Assembly: GCA_903820285.1 (NCBI GenBank)
Contig: CAIJGS010000065.1
Location: forward strand, 1-33,762
Source: an uncultured Verrucomicrobia subdivision 3 bacterium
Lineage (GTDB): Bacteria; Verrucomicrobiota; Verrucomicrobiia; Limisphaerales; UBA11358
Reading direction: 5' to 3'
Length of the DNA stretch: 33,762 nucleotides
The position numbers and the translations under genes are program-made. The notes under the pieces are model-generated. The model searched no databases, was not told the origin of the DNA, and saw nothing but the letters and a program-made list of their open reading frames with translations. Within the stretch, counting starts at the first letter, position 1; each line of letters starts with the position of its first letter. Below are positions 16,401 through 22,502 of this stretch, one piece after another.

Positions 16401-19106
16401 AACGAGGATGTTTCGGTTTATCGCCAGTCTTTGCAGGACCAGATCACCACGCTGATTTCATCCGGCATCGAGGCGCAAATGCTCGACAAACCGGGCGGCA
16501 TATTTGTCCGGCGGCTCGAACAGATTCCCAATGACGATCGCGGGCTGCTGCAGGCGGCGGCGCGCATTGTGCTCGATGATGAAAAAGGCACACTTGCGGA
16601 ACAACTCGAGCATCGCAGTGTTTTGGAGCCCTTGGTTCCCAACCTGCGGACGGCCCGTTTCCGGTCCGCCGATCTGCCCGTGCCGCTGCCGGCCCGTGAA
16701 TTGATTTTTGACAACGGCCTCGGCGGTTTTACCCGCGACGGTCACGAATATGTCATCACCCTACAGCCTGGGCAGATGACGCCCGCGCCGTGGGTCAATG
16801 TGCTGGCCAATCCGTTTTTCGGAACGCTGATCTCCGAAAGTGGCGCGGCTTACACCTGGGTGGAGAACTCCCACGAATTTCGCCTGACGCCCTGGAGCGA
16901 TGATCCCGTGCAGGACACCACGGGCGAAGCCATCTATATCCGTGATGACCAGACCGGGCAATTTTGGTCACCCACGCCGTTGCCGGCGCGCGGTGCTGCG
17001 CCCTATGTCATCCGCCACGGCTTTGGCTACACCGTGTTTGAGCATACCGAATCCGGCATTGCCTCCGAGTTGTGGGTGTACGTGGCCATGGATGCGCCGG
17101 TGAAATTCTCGGTTCTGAAATTGCGCAATGTTTCCGGTCGTCCGCGTCGTTTGTCCGTCACCGGCTACTGTGAGTGGGTGCTGGGCGATTTGCGCCATAA
17201 AAGTCTCCTGCACGTGCAAACCGAGGTGGATCTCAAGACAGGCGCGTTGCTCGCCCGCAATTACTACAACACTGAATTCCCCGACCGTATCGTGTTTCTG
17301 GACGTCAATGAATCCGCCCGTACGCTCACGGGTGACCGCAAAGAATTCATCGGCCGCAACGGTAATCTGGCGCAACCGGCAGCCCTGAAGCGCCAGCGTC
17401 TTTCTGGCAAGGTCGGTGCGGGGCTGGATCCGTGCGGGGCGATCCAGATCGCCTTCAATCTGGCGGATGGCGAGGAACGCGAAACCAGCTTTCGCCTCGG
17501 CGTGGGCCGCAGCCCGGCCGATGTGCAGATGCTCATCCGCCGCTTTCGCCGGGCGGATGCCTGCCGCACCGCGCTGGAAGGGGTCTGGGCTTATTGGAAC
17601 CGGACCCTCGGCGCGGTGAATGTGGACACACCCGATCCCGCCGTCAACGCGCTGGCGAACGGCTGGCTGTTGTATCAGACCCTGAGCTGCCGGCTCTGGG
17701 GCCGCACCGGGTTTTATCAATCCGGTGGTGCCTATGGTTTCCGCGACCAGTTGCAGGACGTGATGGCGCTCGTTCACGCCGATCCGGCCTTGACCCGCGA
17801 GCAACTGCTTCGCGCCGCGGCGCGCCAGTTCCGCGAAGGCGATGTGCAACATTGGTGGCATCCGCCGTCCGGGCGCGGCGTGCGGACCCATTTTTCCGAC
17901 GACTATCTCTGGTTGCCTTATGTGACCTGCCGCTATGTTGCGTGCATCGCGGATACCGGCGTGCTGGACGAACGAATTTCTTTCCTTGAAGGCCGCCCCG
18001 TCAAAGCGGATGAGGAATCGTACTATGATTTACCGAATCGCTCCGAAGATTCCGCCACGCTCTACCAGCATTGCGTGCGCGCCATCGAGCATGGACTGAA
18101 ATTCGGTGAACACGGCCTGCCACTGATCGGCTGCGGCGATTGGAATGATGGCATGAACCTCGTCGGCAAGGATGGCCGCGGCGAAAGTGTCTGGCTCGCC
18201 TTCTTTCTCTATGACGTGCTCAGGCAATTCGCCGAACTGGCGCGCTCACGCCATGATCTTACCTTTGCCGATCGCTGCCAAACGCAGGCGGAGCAACTGC
18301 AAAAGAACATCGAGTTGCACGGCTGGGACGGCGAATGGTATCGCCGCGCCTACTTCGACAACGGCAACCCGCTTGGCTCCGCCACCAATCCCGAATGCCA
18401 GATTGACTCCCTGCCGCAAAGCTGGTCGGTCATCAGCGGAGCCGGCGAGCCGCACCGCTCCCGCCAGGCGATGAACGCCGTCGACCAGCGCCTCGTTCGC
18501 CGCCCGGACAAATTGATCCAGTTGTTTGACCCGCCATTCGACAAATCGCCGCTCAATCCTGGATATATCAAAGGCTACATTCCCGGTGTGCGTGAAAACG
18601 GCGGTCAATACACCCATGGTGCGATCTGGACGGTCATGGCCTTTGCGCTCATGGGCGACCACGATCGGGCGTGGGAACTCTTCGCGCTGCTCAATCCCAT
18701 TCATCACGGCGCAACGCCGGAGCAGATCGCAACTTACAAAGTTGAGCCTTACGTTGTCGCCGCCGATGTCTATGCGGTGGCGCCACATACCGGTCGGGGC
18801 GGCTGGACGTGGTATACCGGTTCCGCCGGCTGGATGTACCGGCTGTTGATTGAAACCTTGCTAGGGGTGAACCGTGCCGGCGACCAATTGCACCTCACCC
18901 CCCGTTTGCCGGAATCATGGAACACCTGCAAAGTCCATTATCGTTTTCGACAGACCGTTTATCACGTCACCATTACCCGGCTGCCCGCCGAGGCCGCGGA
19001 AGAAAATCAACTCTTCCTTGATGGTGAAGCATTGCCTGGTGATATCCTTTCCATGGTGGACGATCACCGTGAGCATTCCGTCGAATTAAAAGTTTACCGT
19101 CAGTGA
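10476..19106 (+). CDS. ndvB: Cyclic beta-1,2-glucan synthase-like protein (NdvB/ChvB type; GT84 plus GH94)
   Basis: This encodes 2876 residues, the usual size of NdvB/ChvB (about 2800). The soluble N-terminal region (1-405) is followed by two membrane helices (about 411-473). The GT84 glycosyltransferase domain (about 483-800) has the metal-binding LDTDTQLPREAA near 632 and RYRWIRGDWQITQWLLPR near 781, the counterpart of QxxRW. More membrane helices lie at about 823-910 and 949-1000. A glucoamylase-like domain (about 1400-1540) shows GYNRSDVQLNYQYRAFGVPG and SFMAHHQGMSLLAL. Two beta-sandwich units follow (about 1590-1830 and 2075-2330), the second starting FDNGLGGFTRDGHEYVI. The GH94 (alpha/alpha)6 domain has SGGAYGFRDQLQDVMAL near 2422, with the expected general-acid Asp, and GCGDWNDGMNLVG. 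In proteobacteria this enzyme polymerises UDP-glucose at the inner membrane into cyclic beta-1,2-glucans, and the GH94 part trims chain length. No exporter (NdvA-like ABC protein) is adjacent. The product here is inferred. Confidence 0.93.
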   Translation: MQTLPLRLQNWVTDFARVRPGVGEPPLRAELFSVEQLARHARTLAANHQVVTRRGSNSLLDRLTQNENILRTFNRATLGMKSGWRVMPAAEWLLDNFYLIEEQIQMAKRHLPRGYSRELPRLLNGACTGLPRVYDIVLELISHVDAQIDAEPLRAFIAAYQTVHSLKLGELWAIPIMLRLGLIENLQRVSTRLTLARTDRDLADLWVDRLQEMAEKNPSDLVIVVANMAKSDLTLSSSFVAEFCQRLSRQSPVLHLARGWLEQRLGQQGLSIEQLVQLDSQNQAADQVSVSHSITSLRFLSAMEWKEFVESLSLVETMLRADPADIYRLMDFATRDRYRHAVEYLARHCQLAEAEVAQRAIQLAADSARQNGVSDRTAHVGFHLIDHGEAQLARHLKVRWPWQTEMERCIHRFPLIIYGGGIGLLTLLATVGFLRQSLALELQGWKLIFFTLVFLLCASQLAVALVNWLATLLVKPSLLPRMDYSAGIPEDCRCMVVVPTMLTSVAGVDRLIETVEIHQLANRDEHLHFALLTDFRDAPAEILPGDALLLQRARTGIELLNRKYGASGLNRFFLFHRPRRWNAGENLWMGYERKRGKLMEFNALLRGGARDSFSEIIGDTAILPAIKYVITLDTDTQLPREAARQLVGTMAHRLNRPVFDDARGIVREGYSILQPRVGVSLPSARRSWFVRLFAGDAGIDPYTREVSDVYQDVFREGSFIGKGIYDVDAFQRAMAGRFPENTILSHDLLEACHARSALVSDVEFYEEFPSRYNVDMDRRYRWIRGDWQITQWLLPRVPGADARRIVNPLSVLSQWKIFDNLRRSLVPLALLVLLLGSWLLVPELAGLGLLLVVGIIALPGLLAALVNALRKPHDLPWTMHLREVGSAGGRQLCQIFLTLAFLAYDSFISVDAIGKTLIRLLVTRKRLLEWQTSSDSERATHADLADFYATMWIAPGIALAAGLFLVMRHPAELVFALPLLVVWLAAPWIAWWISQPIVSAAPDLSPAQLVFLRHTARMTWHFFDTFVGALENWLPPDNFQEIPDPTIATRTSPTNMGLALLANLAARDMGYLSTGGLIERTQAALATMQRLDRHRGHFYNWYETRTLKPLLPLYISSVDSGNLAGHLLTLGAGLREQANERIFTPQIFAGLRDTIKVLQGLVPENKLLAELDAKLAPAPAGRRDAFALLQTAARLAAQIATALATEDKETARWADILKRDCEAHLEDLHFLAPWLALPVATQLEGKFRQLDQACTLLEVSCLDKSPDLVADEGGGLARWLGEAGDHARGRLLALESLAKQCDELAVMDFAFIFNPIRDLFVTGFNVTERRFDNGFYDLLASEARLCSYVAIALGQVPQDHWFSMGRLLVAAHGEPILISWSGSMFEYLMPLLVMPNYENTLLDHTCQAAVQQQIEYGKLRGVPWGISESGYNRSDVQLNYQYRAFGVPGLGLKRGLAEDLVIAPYATAMALMVAPVAACENLQRLAAEGRAGAYGFHEAVDYTPVRLPPGETSVTIKSFMAHHQGMSLLALVNLLHDCPMQRRFMACPLLKAADLLLQERVPRAAPSVFIEDLKLEEPRRPAGEGENVMRLFTNSTTPAPEVHLLSNGRYHVVISSAGGGYSRWRELAVTRWREDGTRDCWGTFVYLRDVGTGEFWSAAHQPTLKPTKGYEAIFTQARAEFRHRHAGFEVHTEISVSPEDDVELRRITITNRSPVTRQIEVTSYAEVVLAPSATDAAHPAFSNLFVQTEFTPASSSILCTRRARSIDEKPPWLLHLMQVQGVCEGDISCETDRSRFVGRGGSLTNPAAMQTLSPLSNTVGSVLDPIIALRRIVTLPPYGKAIIDLVVGATESRSTALAQVEKYQSPRMTDRIFDLAWTHSQVTLHQLDVTEAEAQLYGHLASALIYADPARRASHGVLLSNRRGQNGLWSYGISGDSPIVLLRISDAGKIEIVRQLIQAHSYWRMKGLTVDLVILNEDVSVYRQSLQDQITTLISSGIEAQMLDKPGGIFVRRLEQIPNDDRGLLQAAARIVLDDEKGTLAEQLEHRSVLEPLVPNLRTARFRSADLPVPLPARELIFDNGLGGFTRDGHEYVITLQPGQMTPAPWVNVLANPFFGTLISESGAAYTWVENSHEFRLTPWSDDPVQDTTGEAIYIRDDQTGQFWSPTPLPARGAAPYVIRHGFGYTVFEHTESGIASELWVYVAMDAPVKFSVLKLRNVSGRPRRLSVTGYCEWVLGDLRHKSLLHVQTEVDLKTGALLARNYYNTEFPDRIVFLDVNESARTLTGDRKEFIGRNGNLAQPAALKRQRLSGKVGAGLDPCGAIQIAFNLADGEERETSFRLGVGRSPADVQMLIRRFRRADACRTALEGVWAYWNRTLGAVNVDTPDPAVNALANGWLLYQTLSCRLWGRTGFYQSGGAYGFRDQLQDVMALVHADPALTREQLLRAAARQFREGDVQHWWHPPSGRGVRTHFSDDYLWLPYVTCRYVACIADTGVLDERISFLEGRPVKADEESYYDLPNRSEDSATLYQHCVRAIEHGLKFGEHGLPLIGCGDWNDGMNLVGKDGRGESVWLAFFLYDVLRQFAELARSRHDLTFADRCQTQAEQLQKNIELHGWDGEWYRRAYFDNGNPLGSATNPECQIDSLPQSWSVISGAGEPHRSRQAMNAVDQRLVRRPDKLIQLFDPPFDKSPLNPGYIKGYIPGVRENGGQYTHGAIWTVMAFALMGDHDRAWELFALLNPIHHGATPEQIATYKVEPYVVAADVYAVAPHTGRGGWTWYTGSAGWMYRLLIETLLGVNRAGDQLHLTPRLPESWNTCKVHYRFRQTVYHVTITRLPAEAAEENQLFLDGEALPGDILSMVDDHREHSVELKVYRQ

Positions 19107-19145
19107 GACTTGCATGTGGCAGCAATAAGAGAGTCATTATTCATT

Positions 19146-19167
19146 GGGGTGTTCCGTGGTTCCACCC
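19146..19167. repeat. Partial palindrome of the CATGGGGT family (copy 6)
   Basis: The sequence GGGGTGTTCCGTGGTTCCAC, followed by CC, begins like the other copies (GGGGTGTTC), but the arms GGGTG (19147-19151) and CACCC (19163-19167) enclose a longer loop. It follows the glucan synthase stop by about 40 bases and could equally be a degenerate hairpin. Confidence 0.35.
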
Positions 19168-19248
19168 GGCCGCGCGGTGAGATAGTGGCGGTTTCGCAGA
19201 AACTATTTGAAAAATACGGGGCCGACACCGGGGTGGTGAATGCGCCGG

Positions 19249-19337
19249 TCATTGACGGCCGAGGTAATCGATGAGGTACGGGAGCGTGTTGATGCGCGGG
19301 GTGACGGCCCAGACGATTTCATCCAGAGACTTGATGA
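19249..19337 (-). pseudogene. Remnant of a HisKA_3-type sensor histidine kinase
   Basis: The minus-strand translation reads IIKSLDEIVWAVTPRINTLP then YLIDYLGRQ, preceded and followed by stop codons. This matches the conserved segment just after the phosphoacceptor helix in a large class of Verrucomicrobiota sensor kinases (S/A-LDEIVWAVNP-NDTL-L-DYL). No flanking kinase sequence is recognisable in any frame, so only about 28 codons survive. Confidence 0.5.
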
Positions 19338-19472
19338 TCTACCGGCCGGCATGACGGTTTTTGAAACCAAAAGTGTGGGCGTTGGGAACTCGCCGGCTGC
19401 CCTCGCGGTCATCCCGGTGCCGCAGATTTGGAATGTGCTGAGGATGGAAACTATTTTTCCCCTCACCGCACC

Positions 19473-19620
19473 ACCGGGATTCCGGGACGGACCTGCGTAG
19501 TGCTGATGTCCACGAATCCGGCGCTGCCCAGGCCGGCTGGACGTGGCTTGCGACAAACACATTTGACGTTACCGGCAAGTTTCAATTCACCCACTCTGCA
19601 AGGTCCGGTTTGCGAGCGTT
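19473..19620 (+). pseudogene. Frameshifted remnant of a secreted-protein C-terminal module
   Basis: From 19473 one frame reads TGIPGRTCVVLMSTNPALP. After a shift, the sequence from 19538 reads WTWLATNTFDVTGKFQFT. Joined, these follow the module seen at the ends of the proteins at 1788 and 28861 (G-PG-tyvv-astNl--W--latnt-d--g-f-ft). The final YRv-P segment is not recognisable. No upstream part of the gene remains. Confidence 0.4.
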
Positions 19621-19641
19621 TAACCCGAGCAAGCGCCCTGA

Positions 19642-20814
19642 CTATTTGTCTGCCGACTGCTGTTCCAACCAAGGCGTGACAGCTTCGGCCCAGAGCTGGC
19701 CGTGACGTTGCAACCCTCGGGCGTTGAAATGGATGCCGCGGCCGTTGTTCTGACGGAATTCGGGGCCGAGCTGGTCGGTGGCGGGGCCGGCCAGGGCGAG
19801 GCCATCTGTGACAAGCGATTTTTGGGCGGCGCAGAGTTCGGGGGTGCTTTGGTCTTCTGGGGTGTGGTAACTCGCCTGGGCGACGAACCAGGGGACGCGC
19901 CAGCCGGCGGCGGTACGCGAAGATTCGATGACGCGTTGGAGATACATGCGGTATTGGGCGGGGGTGATTTCGCGGTCCGGCGGCTGGCGGGAATCGGATT
20001 CACCCTGATGCCAGAGCAGGGCACGGAAGCCATGGGGGCCGAAGGTTTTTTCGGCGGCGACGATTTTATCAAACAGGGCACCGGTGCAGACCCACTGGTT
20101 GGAGCCGGTGGTGATGGTGTTCATACCGGTGGTGGGCGGGGCGGCCATGGCGTCGCCGGCGGGCAGCCATTCACGTACACTGGTGGAGCCGACGCCCAAA
20201 GCGACAAGTCCGACGGGTACCTGAAAGTGCGCGGTCATGGCATCACCGAAGGCGGGCAGGAAGCTGCCGCCTTTGCCACTGGCACCGGGTTCGGGATCGC
20301 GGGCGGGCTGCCAGTGGCCATCCAGAATGCTATAAGCGACGACGAGCGGACTTTTGGCCGACTGTTTTTCTTCGCCGTGATTGGCGGAATTGGATTGGCC
20401 GGCGACGAGAAAAAGCTCGCCGACGCCGACATGTTCCACCGTGGCAGTCCAAGCCACAAGGCCGTGGCCGGTGAGGCGGATTTCGAGCCGGTACCAGCCG
20501 CCAGCCGGGGCGGCCAATTCACCGCGAAAGCGCCGGACCCGGTTATCAAAGGGCAGGGGAGCCCAGGCGTTGGTGACGGTATTGCCAATGAGACAGGCTT
20601 CGAGCCGATCCAGATTGGTGAGGGCGGTGTGACCTTGAACCTCGAGTTGGCCAGCGATGATGATGGTGCCGACGGCCTTGGTCTGACGTTGAAACACCTG
20701 GTAATTGAGCGGGGAGGACAGGGTGATTTTGAGCCTGTCAGCAGAATCGGTCTGCGCGCAGGCGGTGACCAGCAAGGAGCCATGGAACAGGATCAGGATC
20801 AACAGTGCTTTCAT
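19642..20814 (-). CDS. SASA/DUF303 carbohydrate esterase (sialate O-acetylesterase-like)
   Basis: This encodes 390 residues with a lipoprotein-type signal: hydrophobic LLILILFHGSLLVTAC, with VTAC as lipobox and Cys19 as lipidation site. A beta-rich N-terminal part (about 28-130, LSSPLNYQVFQRQTKAVGTI) precedes the SGNH hydrolase domain. That domain has the nucleophile motif LFLVAGQSNSAN with Ser141, the ALLWHQGESDS block (about 265-275) and the C-terminal GIHFNARGLQRHGQLWAE with His362. The Asp often found just before the catalytic His is not obvious (sequence NGRGIH). Relatives remove acetyl groups from sialic acids, xylans or pectins at the cell surface. It stands alone between the decayed stretch and the fructan locus, and could deacetylate plant polysaccharide. 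ATG at 20814 is the natural start. Confidence 0.85.
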   Translation of the reverse strand: MKALLILILFHGSLLVTACAQTDSADRLKITLSSPLNYQVFQRQTKAVGTIIIAGQLEVQGHTALTNLDRLEACLIGNTVTNAWAPLPFDNRVRRFRGELAAPAGGWYRLEIRLTGHGLVAWTATVEHVGVGELFLVAGQSNSANHGEEKQSAKSPLVVAYSILDGHWQPARDPEPGASGKGGSFLPAFGDAMTAHFQVPVGLVALGVGSTSVREWLPAGDAMAAPPTTGMNTITTGSNQWVCTGALFDKIVAAEKTFGPHGFRALLWHQGESDSRQPPDREITPAQYRMYLQRVIESSRTAAGWRVPWFVAQASYHTPEDQSTPELCAAQKSLVTDGLALAGPATDQLGPEFRQNNGRGIHFNARGLQRHGQLWAEAVTPWLEQQSADK

Positions 20815-21266
20815 GAGCAGAAGTCTAGCGGTGGGCTCCAGATATTACCATCGCCCGATTTCGCGTTTGACATTTTTTCTTAAAATCCCTGGTGGGTCGC
20901 GAGCTAACATTGCCCGTGGTCGAATGGGAGGATGAGCTGTGGCACTAATTAAGGAGTGCCTTTTTTGCCGTCCATCACCCGCCGGATTTACACCTTGGCC
21001 TGGGTGCTACTGCTGGAGTCCGCCGGGCGGTACCCAGGAATTTAGTGGCAACAAGACACCAGATGGATTTACTCCCGCACGTGCCGTTTACCGGTATTAC
21101 AGCAGGAACTTGGCAGGTGCCTATGGGGACTGTTGGAGATAAACGGCGCATTTCGCATCGGATATTTGAAATAAACCCACCGGTCTGTTGCTATCAAAAA
21201 TTTCATACCGCCTGGCCTGGTGGCTCATATCCCACCTCCGGAGCAGGTGTTCCCAGAAACCATCGG
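20815..21266. other. Intergenic gap with a terminator-like hairpin
   Basis: About 450 bases between two minus-strand genes. Short plus-strand frames exist, but none is recognisable or has good coding signs. The only structures noticed are the hairpin at 20941-20966 and a weak inverted repeat CCTGGGT/ACCCAGG (20999-21038). Confidence 0.5.
20941..20966 (+). terminator. Terminator-like hairpin with T-tract, no obvious gene upstream
   Basis: GGCACT and AGTGCC form a 6-base stem around AATTAAGG and run straight into TTTTTT on the plus strand. Both flanking genes are on the minus strand, so it would end a plus-strand transcript that has no visible coding sequence. Confidence 0.4.
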
Positions 21267-22394
21267 TCATGATTGGTGCCGGTACGCCCCGCAGGTTTCT
21301 CGGACCACAATGCGCGGTGTGAGCATCATCGTGCGCGGTGGCAGGGCGGGGTTTTTGAGGCGTTCAATCAGGGCGTTAAAGGCCGTGATGGCAATATCCC
21401 GGCAGGGTTGTTCCATGGTGGTGAGGGGAATGGTAAGAAGGCTGGCGAAACGCACATCATCAAATCCCACGAGCCGCAGGTCCTGAGGAACGCGAATGCC
21501 CAGCCGGGTCAGGCTTTGCAGGAGCTGGGCGGCGAGGTGGTCGCTCGTACAAAGAATGGCGTCCAGTTTTTGAGCCTGGGTAACGGACCGGACAAATTTC
21601 AGATCAACCGGATCGCCTGCGTTTACAAATGGCTGTGGTATCTCCAGCCCATAGGCAAGCATGGCGATGCGCGCCCCGGCGATGCGGGCATCTACGGTGG
21701 AGGCGGTGAGCGGGCGCATAACGTAAGCCAGCCGGCGGGCGCCGAGTTTGATGAGATGCTCGGCGAGCAAGTAGCCGCCGGCGAAGTTATCAATGCCAAT
21801 CAGGTCGTATGCGCTGCGATGGGGGAAGGGGCCGATGTCGCGGTCCAGCAGGACAACCGGAATGCCGGCCTGGCGCAAGCGTTCGGTGATGCGCCGGTTG
21901 GCGGCCTCACGATCGGCCTGGTGTTCAAACGGAACAAAAAAAACGCCCGCAACGCCTTGTTCGATGAACCGGGAGCAGAGCGCCTCCGCCTCTTCCACCG
22001 TCATTTTTGATTCACTGATCGGGGACGTGCTGGCCCCCCACCAAAGGCCATAGTCATTCACCCGCGCGAGGCTGGCAAGCTCGCCACAGATAGACTCAAA
22101 TATTTCCGTGTGGCGCAGGCTGGGCACGATCATGCCGAGCTGGGGAATGGCCGAATGCGTATCGTGAGCACGGTCTTTTTCCGGGCGGACATAAGTACCG
22201 GAGCCCCGGCGACGTTCAATAAGTCCCTGCTCTTGAAGATCCTTCAACGCCCGTCCGACCGTGGGGCGGGAGACGCCAAAGCGTTTCACGAACTGGGCCT
22301 CGCTGGGGAGCCGGCCGGTCTGGCGATATTTTCCCGCGATGATTTCAGTGGCCAGCTGGCGGGAGATGGTGCGGTGTTTTGATGAGCTGTTCAT
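21267..22394 (-). CDS. GntR/LacI hybrid transcriptional regulator (AraR-like)
   Basis: This encodes 375 residues from the ATG at 22394; a TTG at 22400 is a poorer start. Residues about 6-70 are a GntR winged helix: ATEIIAGKYRQTGRLPSEAQ, FGVSRPTVGRALKDLQEQGL and the wing IERRRGSGTYV. Residues about 85-370 form a LacI/periplasmic-binding-type sugar-sensing domain (GMIVPSLRHTEIFESICGEL near its start; GVFFVPFEHQ, GIPVVLLDRDI, RLAYVMRPLTASTVDARIAG, AILCTSDHLAAQLLQSLTRL and LVGFDDVRFASLLTIPLTTM within it). This architecture is that of AraR-like repressors released by a sugar or sugar phosphate. It is divergent from a sugar porter and fructan-degrading genes, and a long palindrome lies between them, so it very likely represses that operon and perhaps itself. 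Confidence 0.92.
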   Translation of the reverse strand: MNSSSKHRTISRQLATEIIAGKYRQTGRLPSEAQFVKRFGVSRPTVGRALKDLQEQGLIERRRGSGTYVRPEKDRAHDTHSAIPQLGMIVPSLRHTEIFESICGELASLARVNDYGLWWGASTSPISESKMTVEEAEALCSRFIEQGVAGVFFVPFEHQADREAANRRITERLRQAGIPVVLLDRDIGPFPHRSAYDLIGIDNFAGGYLLAEHLIKLGARRLAYVMRPLTASTVDARIAGARIAMLAYGLEIPQPFVNAGDPVDLKFVRSVTQAQKLDAILCTSDHLAAQLLQSLTRLGIRVPQDLRLVGFDDVRFASLLTIPLTTMEQPCRDIAITAFNALIERLKNPALPPRTMMLTPRIVVRETCGAYRHQS

Positions 22395-22423
22395 TGGCAA
22401 AGTTGTCAGTTACATGCCGGTGG

Positions 22424-22459
22424 CAGATATGACATCTTTGTTGAAAGATGTCAATTCTG
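22424..22459. promoter_or_regulatory. Candidate operator in the divergent regulator/porter promoter region
   Basis: The core arms GACATCTTT (22431-22439) and AAAGATGTC (22444-22452) are perfect inverted repeats around GTTG. The symmetry continues outward to CAGA...TCTG at 22424 and 22459. It lies 30 bases from the regulator start and 43 bases from the porter start. A weak promoter candidate for the porter (TTGTCA at 22403, 17-base gap, GATATG at 22426) would overlap it, which fits repression by the adjacent GntR/LacI protein. Confidence 0.7.
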
Positions 22460-22502
22460 AGGTTGCCTTTACCCCCCGCTGCGGCAAATTCAGGGCAAGC
22501 AC

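Larger units (their letters stand above)
19107..19641. other. Decayed intergenic stretch
   Basis: No intact gene is supported. It holds a partial palindrome at 19146, a fragment of a sensor kinase on the minus strand (19249-19337) and a frameshifted remnant of a secreted-protein C-terminus on the plus strand (19473-19620). It separates the plus-strand glucan synthase from the minus-strand esterase and looks like a graveyard of inactivated genes. Confidence 0.6.

Noticed and set aside
19702-20883. 393-residue plus-strand frame opposite the SASA esterase
   Set aside because: Glycine/alanine-rich shadow frame without family motifs, while the opposite strand has a signal peptide and catalytic blocks.
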